Of a stretch of 64,000 nt of DNA, positions 35,527 to 44,070 are shown piece after piece. The stretch is from Branchiibius cervicis (GTDB taxonomy: Bacteria; Actinomycetota; Actinomycetes; Actinomycetales; Dermatophilaceae): contig NZ_JBHSWJ010000002.1 of the NCBI RefSeq assembly GCF_042661605.1, forward strand, positions 124,001-188,000, given 5' to 3'. The notes under the pieces were generated by a model, which was not told the origin of the DNA, searched no databases, and saw only the letters and a list, made by a program, of their open reading frames with translations. Made by a program: the position numbers and the translations under genes. Positions within the stretch are counted from its first letter, which is position 1; each line of letters starts with the position of its first letter.

Positions 35527-37158
35527 CTAGGGCAGGTAGTACGTCGGGTTCGGCAATTTCACCGGCACCAGGGCACTTCCGCCGATGAGGTCGCTGAACT
35601 GGTCACCGAAGTTGGCGATGATCGTGTACCCCTGCGACTGCACGTGCGCGCGGGTCTGGCTCTTGTACTCGATCGTCGTGCACTTGGCGGCCGCACAGTT
35701 GATGTAACTCGGCTGCTCGCCCGTGGCCCACTTGGTGTAGTAGTTCTCGGCGGCGAAGCCGGTGTAGCCGACCTTGGCCAGGTTGCCCAGCGTTGCGTCC
35801 TTCTGGGCCGCGCCGCGACCGGTCAGACCGATCAGGGTGCATCCGGCCTTGTTCGCGGAGTTGACCAGCGCCGTCATCGCCGGCGTCGCGGGGAACTTCT
35901 GCCCCTGTACCCATACGTCCTGCAGGGCGGGGTCGAAATTGAAGTGCATGGCGTTGTCTTCCATGTCGTACGTCCACAACGTGGTGTCGTCCGCGTCGAG
36001 GACGATGGCCGGCTTGATGCCGAACCGCGAGCTCAGGCTGCACGCCGCGTTCAGCGCCGGGCTGATGGTGCCGGTCAGGCGGGTCAGCTCTGTGATGTAC
36101 GGCGAGCTGGTCTTGTTCGCGATACCGGTCGCGTCCGCGTTGTAATAGGTCCGGATCGTCGACTTCACCGAGTCGATATTCGGAATGCCTTCTCCACCAA
36201 CGGTTTTCCCGCTCGAACCGTCTGCCTTCATGGTGAAGTGCGTGCGCGGCGAGAGCCACGGCTCGCTCTTGCCCGGCAGGTCCGGGGAGGGCAGGTAGTA
36301 GGTGGGGTTGGGCAGTTTCAGCGGCCGATCGGCGTACCCGCCCTGCAGGTCGGAAAACTGGTCACCGACGTTCAGGGCGATGTCGTAACCCAGCGACTCG
36401 ATGTGCTTGCGGGTGCCCGCTTTGTATTCCACGGTCGTACACTTCACGGCGGCACAGGTGATGTAATCCGGCTGCGCTCCAGCCCATTTGGTGTAGAAGT
36501 TGCCGGAGTTGAAGGCGGTGTAACCGACTTTGGACAGGTTGCCCAGCGTTGCCGCCTTCTGGCTGTCGCCGCGGCCGGTCAGGCCGAAGATGGCGAAGCC
36601 GGCGTCCTGCGCGGCCTTGACGAAGCTCACCATCCCCGGGGTCGCCGGGAACTTCTGCCCCTGCACCCACACGTCCTGCAATGCGGGGTCGAAGTTGAAG
36701 TGCATGGCGTTGTCTTCCATGTCATAGGTCCACAACGTGGTGTCATCCGCGTCGAGGACGATGGCCGGCTTCTTGCCGGACTTGGCGCTCTTGGCGTACA
36801 TCGCCTTCAGCTGCTTGGCCGTCTTGCGCAGGAGCGAGGACATCTCATTGATGTACGGCGAGCTGGTCTTGTTCGCGATACCGGTCGCGTCCGCGTTGTA
36901 GTAGGTCCGGATCGTCGACTTCACCGAGTCGATGTTCGGAATGCCTGCTCCACCAACGGTTTTCCCGCTCGAACCGTCTGCCTGCATCGTGAAGTGCGTG
37001 CGTGGGGTGAGGAACTGGTCGGTGAACTGGCTCAGGCTCTTGACGGCCGCATCGGGGACCCGCGGGGTCGTCCGGGCGTCGGCCGTGCTGGCGAGGCTGA
37101 GCAACGGGAGCGTGGCTGCGACGACGAGCGCTGTCGCGGCTGATCTGGATCGGGGCAT
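35527..37158 (-). CDS. Secreted acid phosphatase with two tandem HAD class IIIB domains
   Basis: 543 residues with a signal peptide (about 1-29). Two copies of a HAD-IIIB acid phosphatase unit: first about 50-293, second about 300-543. Each has IPNIDSVKSTIRTYYNADA, the nucleophile motif VLDADDTTLWTYDMEDNAMH, GLTGRG (motif II region), and ends NPTYYLP. Ordinary members have one domain of about 230 residues. Large stretches are nearly identical at the DNA level between the copies, about 756 bases apart in their shared N-terminal segment, implying recent duplication or gene conversion. It should hydrolyse phosphomonoesters outside the cell; all catalytic Asp residues appear present in both halves. 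Confidence 0.9.
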   Translation of the reverse strand: MPRSRSAATALVVAATLPLLSLASTADARTTPRVPDAAVKSLSQFTDQFLTPRTHFTMQADGSSGKTVGGAGIPNIDSVKSTIRTYYNADATGIANKTSSPYINEMSSLLRKTAKQLKAMYAKSAKSGKKPAIVLDADDTTLWTYDMEDNAMHFNFDPALQDVWVQGQKFPATPGMVSFVKAAQDAGFAIFGLTGRGDSQKAATLGNLSKVGYTAFNSGNFYTKWAGAQPDYITCAAVKCTTVEYKAGTRKHIESLGYDIALNVGDQFSDLQGGYADRPLKLPNPTYYLPSPDLPGKSEPWLSPRTHFTMKADGSSGKTVGGEGIPNIDSVKSTIRTYYNADATGIANKTSSPYITELTRLTGTISPALNAACSLSSRFGIKPAIVLDADDTTLWTYDMEDNAMHFNFDPALQDVWVQGQKFPATPAMTALVNSANKAGCTLIGLTGRGAAQKDATLGNLAKVGYTGFAAENYYTKWATGEQPSYINCAAAKCTTIEYKSQTRAHVQSQGYTIIANFGDQFSDLIGGSALVPVKLPNPTYYLP

Positions 37159-37289
37159 GGGTGGCGCACCACTTCCGAGTCGGTGTTGACGGACCTTCCG
37201 ACGCTAGTACGGCGCTGCGGGGCTACGGGGTCTTCGCGCCTGGTCAATCGCTTGCACGTGGGAGCATCTATGCCGAGGAGAGGACCACG

Positions 37290-38144
37290 ATGACGGTGAA
37301 CGACGGCGAGCGACCGATCGAGGCGGGCATCCGCACCGATTTCAGCTCGCGGATGTCCTACGGCAGCTATCTGGAGCTGGAGCGGTTGCTGTCCGCGCAA
37401 CACCCGATGAGCCAGCCGGTGCACCCCGATGAGCTGCTGTTCATCGTGCAGCACCAGACCACGGAACTGTGGTTCAAACTCGTCCTGCACGAATTGCGCG
37501 CCGTGCGCACCTATCTCGAGGCCGACGACGTCAGCCGGGCCCGCAAGGCGTTGGCCCGGGTCAAGCACATCTTCCGCACGCTGGCCGAGCAGTGGTCGGT
37601 GCTGGCGACCCTCACTCCGAGCGAATACGCGGAGTTCCGCGGCTTCCTGGGCTCATCCTCCGGTTTCCAGTCCTACCAGTACCGGGCCGTCGAGTTCATC
37701 CTGGGCAACAAGAACGCCGGCATGCTGCGGGTCTTCGCCGAGCAGCCGGAGGCGCAGGCCGAGTTGCAGGAGCTGTTGGAGACGCCGACGGTCTACGACG
37801 CATTCCTGCGGTACCTCGCCAGGCACGGGCACGACGTACCCGCATCCGTCCTCGAGCGGGACGTGACACGGGCGTGGGTGCAGGACGACGTGCTACTGCC
37901 GGTCTTCGAGCGCATCTACGAGGACACCAGTAGTCAGTGGGCCGAGTACGCCGCCTGCGAGGACCTGGTCGACCTGGAGGACGCGTTCCAGTTCTGGCGG
38001 TTCCGGCACTTGCGTACGGTGCAGCGCACGATCGGTTTCAAGACGGGCACCGGCGGTAGCTCCGGCGTGGACTTCCTGCGCCGGGCCCTGGACCTGACGT
38101 TCTTCCCCGAGCTGTACGCGGTGCGCACACTGATCGGTCGGTAG
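37290..38144 (+). CDS. kynA: Tryptophan 2,3-dioxygenase
   Basis: 284 residues from ATG 37290 (GAGGAGAGG before it). Haem-protein motifs: SYGSYLELERLL, the substrate-pocket and haem-side segment FIVQHQTTELWFKLVLHEL, GFLGSSSGFQSYQYR, and the C-terminal FRHLRTVQRTIGFKTGTGG that closes over the active site. It opens the indole ring of L-tryptophan to N-formylkynurenine, the first step of kynurenine degradation. No kynureninase or formamidase gene is next to it in this window. Confidence 0.95.
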   Translation: MTVNDGERPIEAGIRTDFSSRMSYGSYLELERLLSAQHPMSQPVHPDELLFIVQHQTTELWFKLVLHELRAVRTYLEADDVSRARKALARVKHIFRTLAEQWSVLATLTPSEYAEFRGFLGSSSGFQSYQYRAVEFILGNKNAGMLRVFAEQPEAQAELQELLETPTVYDAFLRYLARHGHDVPASVLERDVTRAWVQDDVLLPVFERIYEDTSSQWAEYAACEDLVDLEDAFQFWRFRHLRTVQRTIGFKTGTGGSSGVDFLRRALDLTFFPELYAVRTLIGR

Positions 38145-38159
38145 GTCGACCGGTTGAGG

Positions 38160-38191
38160 TCCGGTGCATCCTGCGGGGCCCGTGCACCGGA
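38160..38191 (+). terminator. Hairpin between kynA and the fasciclin gene
   Basis: TCCGGTGCA (38160-38168) / TGCACCGGA (38183-38191), 14-base loop. Ends kynA or lies in the fasciclin leader. Confidence 0.55.
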
Positions 38192-38244
38192 GAAGTTGGT
38201 GGGTGCCTGCTGGCATCCGCTACCTATTCCGAGGAGTCCCTCTG

Positions 38245-38895
38245 ATGAAAACGCGTCACCTCGTACCAGTCGCCGTTGCCGTCGCACTGGCGGTGCCTGC
38301 GCTCGCGGCCGCTCCGGCATCGGCCCAGACCAAGGCCGCTGTGCCCACCGCAGGCAGCCGCAGCCTGGCCGCCTACCTGACCGCGGGCGGTGTCGGATTC
38401 GACAACAACCCCTACGACTACGACATCGTGACCGCTGCGGTCCTCGCCGTGGTGAAGGCCAAGCCGACCAGCCCCGTCGCCCTCCTCGCGGACGGGAACG
38501 TGCCGTTGACGGCGTTCCTGCCGGAGGACTTCGCCTTCCGGAATCTGGTGCATGACCTGACCGGCAAGTGGGTCCGCTCCGAGCAGCAGGTCTTCAACGT
38601 CGTCAGCAGTCTCGGGATCGACACCATCGAGCAGATCCTGGAGTACCACGTGGTGCCGGGCAAAACGATCGACGCCGTGACCGCTTTGCGCTCGGACAAC
38701 GCGGTCCTGCCCACGGCGCTAGCGGGCAAGACGTTCACCGTCGATGTCCTCAAGCCGCTGCCGTTGATCCGGCTGAAGGACAACGACCCGAACACCGCCG
38801 ACCCGTTCGTGAACCTGTTCCAGCTCAACCTCAACTACGGCAACAAGCAGATCGCGCACGGCATCACCGCGGTGCTGCGTCCCGCTGATCTCTGA
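38245..38895 (+). CDS. Secreted fasciclin (FAS1) domain protein
   Basis: 216 residues from ATG 38245 with GAGGAG before it. Signal peptide about 1-28 (VAVAVALAVPALAAAPASA). A single FAS1 domain: FDIVTAAV-like H1 region (YDYDIVTAAVLAVVKA), then VPLTAFLPEDFAFRNL, ILEYHVVPGKTID (the HxxPG-like motif), and IAHGITAVLRP at the end. FAS1 proteins such as mycobacterial MPT70/MPT83 are exported adhesins or carriers. It stands directly upstream of an ECF sigma/anti-sigma pair. Confidence 0.9.
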   Translation: MKTRHLVPVAVAVALAVPALAAAPASAQTKAAVPTAGSRSLAAYLTAGGVGFDNNPYDYDIVTAAVLAVVKAKPTSPVALLADGNVPLTAFLPEDFAFRNLVHDLTGKWVRSEQQVFNVVSSLGIDTIEQILEYHVVPGKTIDAVTALRSDNAVLPTALAGKTFTVDVLKPLPLIRLKDNDPNTADPFVNLFQLNLNYGNKQIAHGITAVLRPADL

Positions 38896-38905
38896 CCCAT
38901 CCGCT

Positions 38906-38954
38906 GACGAAGGTACGCCGTGCGCTCGCGTCCGCGTTTCGGCGTACCTTCGTC
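38906..38954. terminator. 15-bp stem hairpin between fasciclin and sigma genes
   Basis: GACGAAGGTACGCCG (38906-38920) pairs perfectly with 38940-38954, 19-base loop. It ends the fasciclin transcript. Confidence 0.8.
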
Positions 38955-38997
38955 GGCCACACCCTCGGCATCCGCTTTGTGTGGTTGGCTGAGCGGC

Positions 38998-39555
38998 GTG
39001 TCGGCGCAGGGGGACTCGCGCGCGGACGCCGAACTGTCCGCCCGTTTGGTGTCCGGGGATCCTGACGCGCTCGCGGAGATGTTCCGGCGCTGGGGAACGC
39101 TGGTGCACACCATCGCCCGCCGGGCGCTAGAGGACGCCCAGGACGCCGAGGACGTGACCCAGCAGGTGTTCCTGTCGGCGTGGCGAAGCCGGCACACCCT
39201 GGTGCCCGGCCGGGGTTCACCGGCCGCGTGGCTGGTCGCCATCACCAAGCACCGGATCGCCGATCTGCGGGCCGAGCGGCACCGCGCGCGACGCAACGCG
39301 GACGCGGTGGCGGCCGGATCGACGTACCCGCAGGTCGACGACGCGGCCCAACGCATCTTCCTGTTGCACGAGTTGGAGAGGTTGGGGGATCCACGCGCCG
39401 CGGTGCTACGAATGGCCATCGTGGAGGACCGGCCGTACGCGGAGATCAGCGAACGACTCGGTATCCCGCTGGGTACCGTCAAGAGTCACGTCCGCAGAGG
39501 ACTGCTCGAACTACGGAGGCGGTTGAAGGAGGAGAGCAGCGATGGCGCACCCTGA
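38998..39555 (+). CDS. ECF-type RNA polymerase sigma factor (SigK-like)
   Basis: 185 residues from GTG 38998; a longer frame upstream passes through the hairpin and lacks homology. Region 2: DPDALAEMFRRWGTLVHTIA, then EDAQDAEDVTQQVFLSAWRS; region 4: RAAVLRMAIVEDRPYAEISE and RLGIPLGTVKSHVRRGLLEL. Its end overlaps the downstream anti-sigma gene by 14 bases. The pairing with an RskA-type anti-sigma and a fasciclin gene resembles the mycobacterial SigK group. Confidence 0.92.
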   Translation: MSAQGDSRADAELSARLVSGDPDALAEMFRRWGTLVHTIARRALEDAQDAEDVTQQVFLSAWRSRHTLVPGRGSPAAWLVAITKHRIADLRAERHRARRNADAVAAGSTYPQVDDAAQRIFLLHELERLGDPRAAVLRMAIVEDRPYAEISERLGIPLGTVKSHVRRGLLELRRRLKEESSDGAP

Positions 39556-40219
39556 CGACGACATCCTGGCTGCCGCCGCCCTCGGCGAGAACCTGCCTGA
39601 TGACGTGCGCGACCACATCGGCGCGTGCGATCAGTGCGGCGTCTCGGTGCAGGAATTCCGGGATCTGCTCTCTGTCGCCTACGGTGCGCCCGACGACGCC
39701 GAATGGCTGGCACCGCCGGCGTCGGTGTGGGCGGCCATCCAGTCGGAGACGGGTGCGGTTGCTCGACGGCGATCCTGGCCCCGCAAGCTCGCAATGGCAG
39801 CAGCCGTGGCCGTCGTGGGCATTGTCATTGGGTTCGGCGCGGGCCGTCTGGTGGGGAGCGACGGTCCGCGATCGACGACGGTCACCCAGGTCGCGCTGGA
39901 CACGTTGGACACCGGACAGCAGGGTGGCTCGGCCCAACTGATCGACTCCCGGTCCGGGATGGCGCTGCGCATCGATACCACCAAGCCGCTGAACGCCGGC
40001 GACGGATATCTGCAGGTGTGGTTGCTCAACACCGACGGCAAGCGCATGGTCCCGGTGGGTGTGCTGCGTGGTGAGGGCGTCGAGACCTTCCCGATGAGTG
40101 CCGGCCTGGTCAAGAGCGGCTATCTGATCGTGGACATTTCGCAGGAGCAGTACGACAACAACCCGGCCCACTCCGGTGACAGCCTGCTGCGCGGCAAGTT
40201 GACCGTGAGGTCGGCATGA
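39542..40219 (+). CDS. RskA-like membrane anti-sigma factor
   Basis: 225 residues. The cytoplasmic N-terminus holds a zinc-binding anti-sigma motif HIGACDQC (H-x3-C-x2-C) near 26-33. A single membrane helix follows at about 82-105 (LAMAAAVAVVGIVIGFGAG), and the extracytoplasmic part is an anti-sigma-K (RskA C-terminal) domain: LQVWLLNTDGKRMVPVGVL and FPMSAGLVKSGYLIVDIS. It holds the sigma factor inactive until regulated proteolysis. Overlaps the sigma gene, so the two are translationally coupled. Confidence 0.92.
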   Translation: MAHPDDDILAAAALGENLPDDVRDHIGACDQCGVSVQEFRDLLSVAYGAPDDAEWLAPPASVWAAIQSETGAVARRRSWPRKLAMAAAVAVVGIVIGFGAGRLVGSDGPRSTTVTQVALDTLDTGQQGGSAQLIDSRSGMALRIDTTKPLNAGDGYLQVWLLNTDGKRMVPVGVLRGEGVETFPMSAGLVKSGYLIVDISQEQYDNNPAHSGDSLLRGKLTVRSA

Positions 40220-40224
40220 GAGAA

Positions 40225-40250
40225 GACCCCGGACGCATCCGCCCGGGGTC
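40225..40250. terminator. Hairpin after the anti-sigma gene
   Basis: GACCCCGG (40225-40232) / CCGGGGTC (40243-40250), loop of ten. Confidence 0.75.
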
Positions 40251-40276
40251 CTCATGCACTGTCTCAACTCAGTACG

Positions 40277-40349
40277 TGCACCCGTAGGGATTCGAACCCC
40301 AAACCTTCTGATCCGTAGTCAGATGCTCTATCCGTTGAGCTACGGGTGC
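40277..40349 (-). tRNA. tRNA-Arg (anticodon ACG)
   Basis: 73 nt. Acceptor GCACCCG (40349-40343) with CGGGTGC (40284-40278), discriminator A. Anticodon stem TCTGA/TCAGA with loop CTACGGA; T arm GGGGTTCGAATCCCT. No encoded CCA. The 297 bases beyond its 5' end (40350-40646) hold no gene I can support and begin an AT-richer stretch. Confidence 0.95.
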
Positions 40350-40646
40350 TTGTCATGCGACGCCCCACTCTAGCCGGTCGGGGCGGCAGTCGCTAAATCG
40401 AGGTGTAGCGCGGTGTCGGGATGGTGTCCGGAAGGTTTGGAAGCGATTGCCCCATATCCGGTACCAGATGGGTCAACCGCCGCTCGAACGCTGGGAGTGA
40501 TCGAGCGTGTGCACTCGGCGTCACCACGAAGTACGACGGCTGGCACCACGAGCGCGATGCGACCAGCGGCAGTACGACACCCTGCGCTCGGAGGATTCGC
40601 GCGAGATGGAGGACGGCGGAGGCGAGGGTCGTCCAGAACGTATCCG

Positions 40647-41252
40647 CTATCGCCGCCGCGAGACGATGAGAGGTGACGTCACTTTGTATGCAATCGAGAA
40701 CAGAACTATCAAAATGGCAATCATCGTTCCGTGCGACCCTCCTCCGCTCCACAGTCTCATTTCGAAACCACTCCCATCACGCAATGTCGGTCCAGCAAGA
40801 AGATACAAGATGATGCCGCAGCAGATGCTGACTATCGACACGGTGATAAAACCACAATGCGGACTCAGTACATTTGCGAGCGCGACGACTAAGGCTACTG
40901 GCAAGAACGGATATATTCTACCGCTATGGATCTGCTCTGGACCGAGCGATAGTCCGGGCCCGCTGAGCATCAGGAGTGCGAATGCGACCAGACTAAGCCA
41001 TACCGCGTCGGCGCACATTTTCTGGCGCAGCGGAAATGGCGGAACCAATTCTCCGAGGACGTCGTAGCAGCTTCGAGCCGCTATAACGGAGGCTCCAATC
41101 GGCAACCATACTTGTATCAGTGTTCCTTCGGGCTGACCAGGCGCGAAAACTACGTCGCCGCGAAATACCTGTAGGACCAGTATGCCCACTACAAGGCTTA
41201 CGCCAATGAGGGAGCCGCCGCGGGCGCGCGCGTACAGTAACGCGGTCTTCAC
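40647..41252 (-). CDS. Integral membrane protein of the island ABC system
   Basis: 201 residues from GTG 41252, overlapping the stop of the preceding gene (GTGA). Six hydrophobic helices (for example LIGVSLVVGILVLQVF, VWLSLVAFALLMLSG, FLPVALVVALANVL, FITVSIVSICCGIILYLL) and little else. No family is recognised. Its position as last gene of a four-gene operon with an ABC ATPase suggests it is a permease subunit or self-protection protein. Base composition is lower in GC than the flanking genes, suggesting transfer. Confidence 0.7.
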   Translation of the reverse strand: MKTALLYARARGGSLIGVSLVVGILVLQVFRGDVVFAPGQPEGTLIQVWLPIGASVIAARSCYDVLGELVPPFPLRQKMCADAVWLSLVAFALLMLSGPGLSLGPEQIHSGRIYPFLPVALVVALANVLSPHCGFITVSIVSICCGIILYLLAGPTLRDGSGFEMRLWSGGGSHGTMIAILIVLFSIAYKVTSPLIVSRRR

Positions 41253-42547
41253 CAGGTGAAGCCGCTCTCACGTGCTGGCCAGCCGGGCGGAGCGGTTACG
41301 CTTGAAAGATCACATGCTCTCAACGCGGCGGCTGCGTGCGCTACCCATTGCCGCGAGGCCGGGCCATTTAGCCAGGCGACCTCGGCCGCGCTAAGACCTG
41401 GCGTCATTGTGCCTGTCGCATCGTGCATAATCCACTCACCCGCAACTGTCACGGTTGCCGCGTACTTCTCGTCGCCAGCCAATGTGGCGCAACCCGGACC
41501 TGTCAGTACCCCCTGTGCGAGTTCGTAGCTGAGAGGAACGGGAGAGGCATCACCATTGGCGATGATGTATCCGGCTGATGCTGGCGGCGCAGAACCAGGG
41601 ATAGACAGGACTCCCCACCGGGTTATCCGTGGCACTGAGCCAAGGCTGTCCACTGAGGTTATGTACGGCTTGAGGGCACGAGCCGTATCTTGTGCGTCAA
41701 AGGTTGAGTCCGATCGCACACAGACGGCTTCGTCACCTGTACGTGCACAGTGATCGGGGAATGTGGCCATTGTCCTGTACGCATAACCGTTCCCACCGCT
41801 CACGGAGCTAAAGAAGAGGAATACCACTGCGCCCAGACTCGCGATGGCCGTAGCGATTTTGGTTGACGCCAAGGCAGGCATCCGTCGAGAGACGTGACCG
41901 ACAATCGCCATTGGAATGAGTGCCAGCACAAGAAAAGCGGCGCACCAAGCCATCAGTTTGCTCATCACAAGGCTTGAGTCCGCGGACGAACCGGTACTGC
42001 CGCCGATTCGTAGAAGACGGTCTAGGTGAAACGGTCGCGCCAGGAAAAAGGCAAGAAAACCGAGAATCGTTAGGATGAACGGGACGGCTGGCCCCTGGAG
42101 AAGCATCCCGATACACGCGCCCACGACAGCCGCTGCGGCGTACATGCAGGCCACGGGGGCCAGGAGAGCGAGCGTGTGCGGTACGACGATGCTGCCTTGC
42201 CGGTGCGCGTATACCTCGACCAGCACCACGACCAACGTAATGATCGTCGACGATAGCGCCGCGCAGAACGCCGGAAGTGCGGCGAACACTCCCAACCGGA
42301 TCGGTCGTGACTGCGTCAACGTTTCACGTGCAGTCCCACCCGGAACGAAAGAGCTCGCGGCGTAGGCCGAGTATCCGAGGACACATGCGGCAACCAAGGG
42401 TGTCGATCCTACGGCCCAATCGACCGCACTCCCGGGCTCGCGAACCCAGAAGGTGTTTGTGCCCCTCGAAAAGACTGCTGCCATCTGTAGCACCAGCATT
42501 GCTGCGGTGAACAGAACCGCGGGTCCGTACCGCGGCGACCACTTCAA
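41249..42547 (-). CDS. Large membrane protein with extracytoplasmic domain, island ABC system
   Basis: 432 residues from a TTG at 42547 that overlaps the ATPase stop (TTGA). Six or seven helices fill about 1-245 (VLFTAAMLVLQMAAVF, TLALLAPVACMYAAAAVVGA, FILTILGFLAFFLARPF, IATAIASLGAVVFLFF). A C-terminal soluble part follows (about 255-432) with four scattered Cys (HCARTGDEAVC, GPGC, RACD), probably outside the cell. No known family is recognised. The coupling to the ATPase suggests it is its membrane partner. Confidence 0.7.
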   Translation of the reverse strand: MKWSPRYGPAVLFTAAMLVLQMAAVFSRGTNTFWVREPGSAVDWAVGSTPLVAACVLGYSAYAASSFVPGGTARETLTQSRPIRLGVFAALPAFCAALSSTIITLVVVLVEVYAHRQGSIVVPHTLALLAPVACMYAAAAVVGACIGMLLQGPAVPFILTILGFLAFFLARPFHLDRLLRIGGSTGSSADSSLVMSKLMAWCAAFLVLALIPMAIVGHVSRRMPALASTKIATAIASLGAVVFLFFSSVSGGNGYAYRTMATFPDHCARTGDEAVCVRSDSTFDAQDTARALKPYITSVDSLGSVPRITRWGVLSIPGSAPPASAGYIIANGDASPVPLSYELAQGVLTGPGCATLAGDEKYAATVTVAGEWIMHDATGTMTPGLSAAEVAWLNGPASRQWVAHAAAALRACDLSSVTAPPGWPARESGFTW

Positions 42548-43290
42548 AGGGACCGCCCTTCCTCGGAGCCTTCGAGGAGCGCTATGAATTGCTCTTCGGA
42601 ATCTTTCGGTGCACCGGTCGCCTCTATTAGCTCGACGGCTTCCGCCATACTTCCTTGATAATGGAGCTTGCCGTTATTGAGCACCAACATGTTTTGGGCG
42701 ACACCCAAGAGATCCCCAAGGAGATGACTACTAATCAAGGTGACAGGAGCGAGTCCGCTCTTAACGAGCTCTCGCACGGACCTGCGCTGGTACACATCGA
42801 GTCCCGCGGTTGGCTCATCCAGCAGTAGCACCTCCGGTTGGGATAACAGGCCCCACGCGATCACTACGCGCCGAGCTTGGCCGCCAGAAAGGGATCCGCA
42901 CTTCTCCTTCAACATGTCGGTGAGGTGCACCTTGTCGATGGAGTCTGCTATCCGCGATTCGCGGCACGAGCGAGGGACTGCTTTCAAAAAGCAGGAATAC
43001 CTGAGGAAATCGTAGACGGAGAACCCGCGGGGTAGCGTTGCCGACTGAGGTACCAGTGATACCCTTTCCTGGATTGTTCGAATTGAAGAACCGGCAGGAT
43101 CCCACTCAATTCGTCCAGACGAGGGGGCTCTCATCGTCGCTATCAATTCCATCAGTGTCGATTTTCCGGCGCCGTTCACTCCAATGAGACCCGTGACCCC
43201 CGGGCTGAGGCCAAATGAAATGTCACTGAGTGCAACACGACTACTCCGCGGGTACCTGTATGACACCTGATAAAAAGAAACTGACGTCAT
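42544..43290 (-). CDS. ABC transporter ATP-binding protein of the island system
   Basis: 248 residues. Walker A GVNGAGKST, Q-loop LVPQSATLPRGFSVYDFL, signature LSGGQARRVVIAWGLLS, Walker B VLLLDEPTAGLD, switch His in ISSHLLGD. The short Q-loop region and lack of fused membrane domain match the export-type (ABC-2-like) ATPases of peptide, antibiotic and bacteriocin-immunity systems. It starts six bases after the secreted-protein stop and overlaps the next gene. Confidence 0.9.
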   Translation of the reverse strand: MTSVSFYQVSYRYPRSSRVALSDISFGLSPGVTGLIGVNGAGKSTLMELIATMRAPSSGRIEWDPAGSSIRTIQERVSLVPQSATLPRGFSVYDFLRYSCFLKAVPRSCRESRIADSIDKVHLTDMLKEKCGSLSGGQARRVVIAWGLLSQPEVLLLDEPTAGLDVYQRRSVRELVKSGLAPVTLISSHLLGDLLGVAQNMLVLNNGKLHYQGSMAEAVELIEATGAPKDSEEQFIALLEGSEEGRSL

Positions 43291-43296
43291 TTGCGT

Positions 43297-43749
43297 CTAA
43301 TTTTCTGTGCCGCTGAGGTGTTCGCCTGCGCTTCGGCAGTTGTCCGGAGATAGAAATTCATCTTCGCAGACGTCGGCGGAGATGGTCCAATGGGAGGCAA
43401 GGACGCCACCCTGGGCGGGGGAATGTTGGTAGCGCGCGGTCAAATCTGTTTTGCTCTTCGTGTTCGAAGATCGAAAATTCTCGCTTAGCGAGCCGAGGTC
43501 TTCTTCTGTAAAATACGTCACGTGATATGTTGAGTTCGGGCCGAAGACATAGTGCCAGTAGGCCCGGTCGTAAAGATACCGAGTGCTGTCCACTTGCCAC
43601 CATGTGCCACTCGTGCACCCACGCGACGTGCTGCCGCTGTATACGCAGTGGGCATAGTTCTTGGAAAGAGCGTTTGCCGACCCTGCACCCAACGCCATAA
43701 GCCCGCCTGTGACGGCTAGGGCTATTCCCAATTTCAGTCTTGTAGCCAC
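43297..43749 (-). CDS. Small secreted cysteine-containing protein, unknown family
   Basis: 150 residues from GTG 43749, chosen over a longer frame because GGAGGG lies nine bases before it and a signal peptide starts at once (LKLGIALAVTGGLMALGAG, cut near SANA). The mature part of about 124 residues is rich in Tyr, Trp, Ser and His (TWWQVDSTRYLYDRAYWHYV, STYHVTYF) and has four Cys: CVYSGSTSRGC and VCEDEFLSPDNC. I do not recognise it. The layout, a secreted small protein followed by an ABC ATPase and membrane proteins, recalls lactococcin-972-type bacteriocin loci, but the characteristic repeats of that family are not evident. Confidence 0.7.
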   Translation of the reverse strand: MATRLKLGIALAVTGGLMALGAGSANALSKNYAHCVYSGSTSRGCTSGTWWQVDSTRYLYDRAYWHYVFGPNSTYHVTYFTEEDLGSLSENFRSSNTKSKTDLTARYQHSPAQGGVLASHWTISADVCEDEFLSPDNCRSAGEHLSGTEN

Positions 43750-44070
43750 TGAATCATTCCCTCCGCTACGATTGCGGCCGCCACGTGGCGACAGCTGGGC
43801 TGAACCTAACACGGCCGTTGAGGGTGTGTCGGCTTGCGACAGAGCTGGGTTTTTGAGGTCGGACGCGTTCCGGTCTGCGCACGTCTCGATATCGACCGTT
43901 GCGACAATTATTCACGCTGATGAGCCGATTTCCACCGAGCAGGAGGCAGAGTTAGTTCGTTGAGACCGGCTCAGATCGCTGCGGCCCCGGGATTTGGCAA
44001 AACAGGGGCATCCGCCTCCAAGCCCTTGTCAATGGGCGTGAGTGGCGGGGTCGGCGGGGAGCGAGGCGGG
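43750..44070. other. 321-base gap upstream of the secreted-protein operon
   Basis: The gap must contain the promoter of the leftward four-gene operon; I could not identify convincing -35/-10 elements. The part from about 43900 to 43960 is AT-rich compared with the surroundings; from 43960 on composition returns to high GC. No gene is supported. Confidence 0.5.

Noticed and set aside
35644..37143. Long plus-strand open frame opposite the acid phosphatase
   Set aside because: Mirror of the duplicated phosphatase gene, and itself duplicated for that reason; no start site or family match.
40393..40752. 119-codon minus-strand frame next to tRNA-Arg
   Set aside because: No ribosome site or recognisable domain, and it overlaps the well-supported membrane protein gene by about 100 bases.
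43297..43749. Lactococcin 972 bacteriocin
   Set aside because: The mature sequence does not show the expected SNY/HxxxxV pattern; only the gene arrangement is similar, so I left it unnamed.
40277..43960. Integration of the AT-rich island into tRNA-Arg
   Set aside because: The island is at the tRNA's 5' side, whereas integrases use the 3' end; no integrase gene or direct repeat of the tRNA was found.
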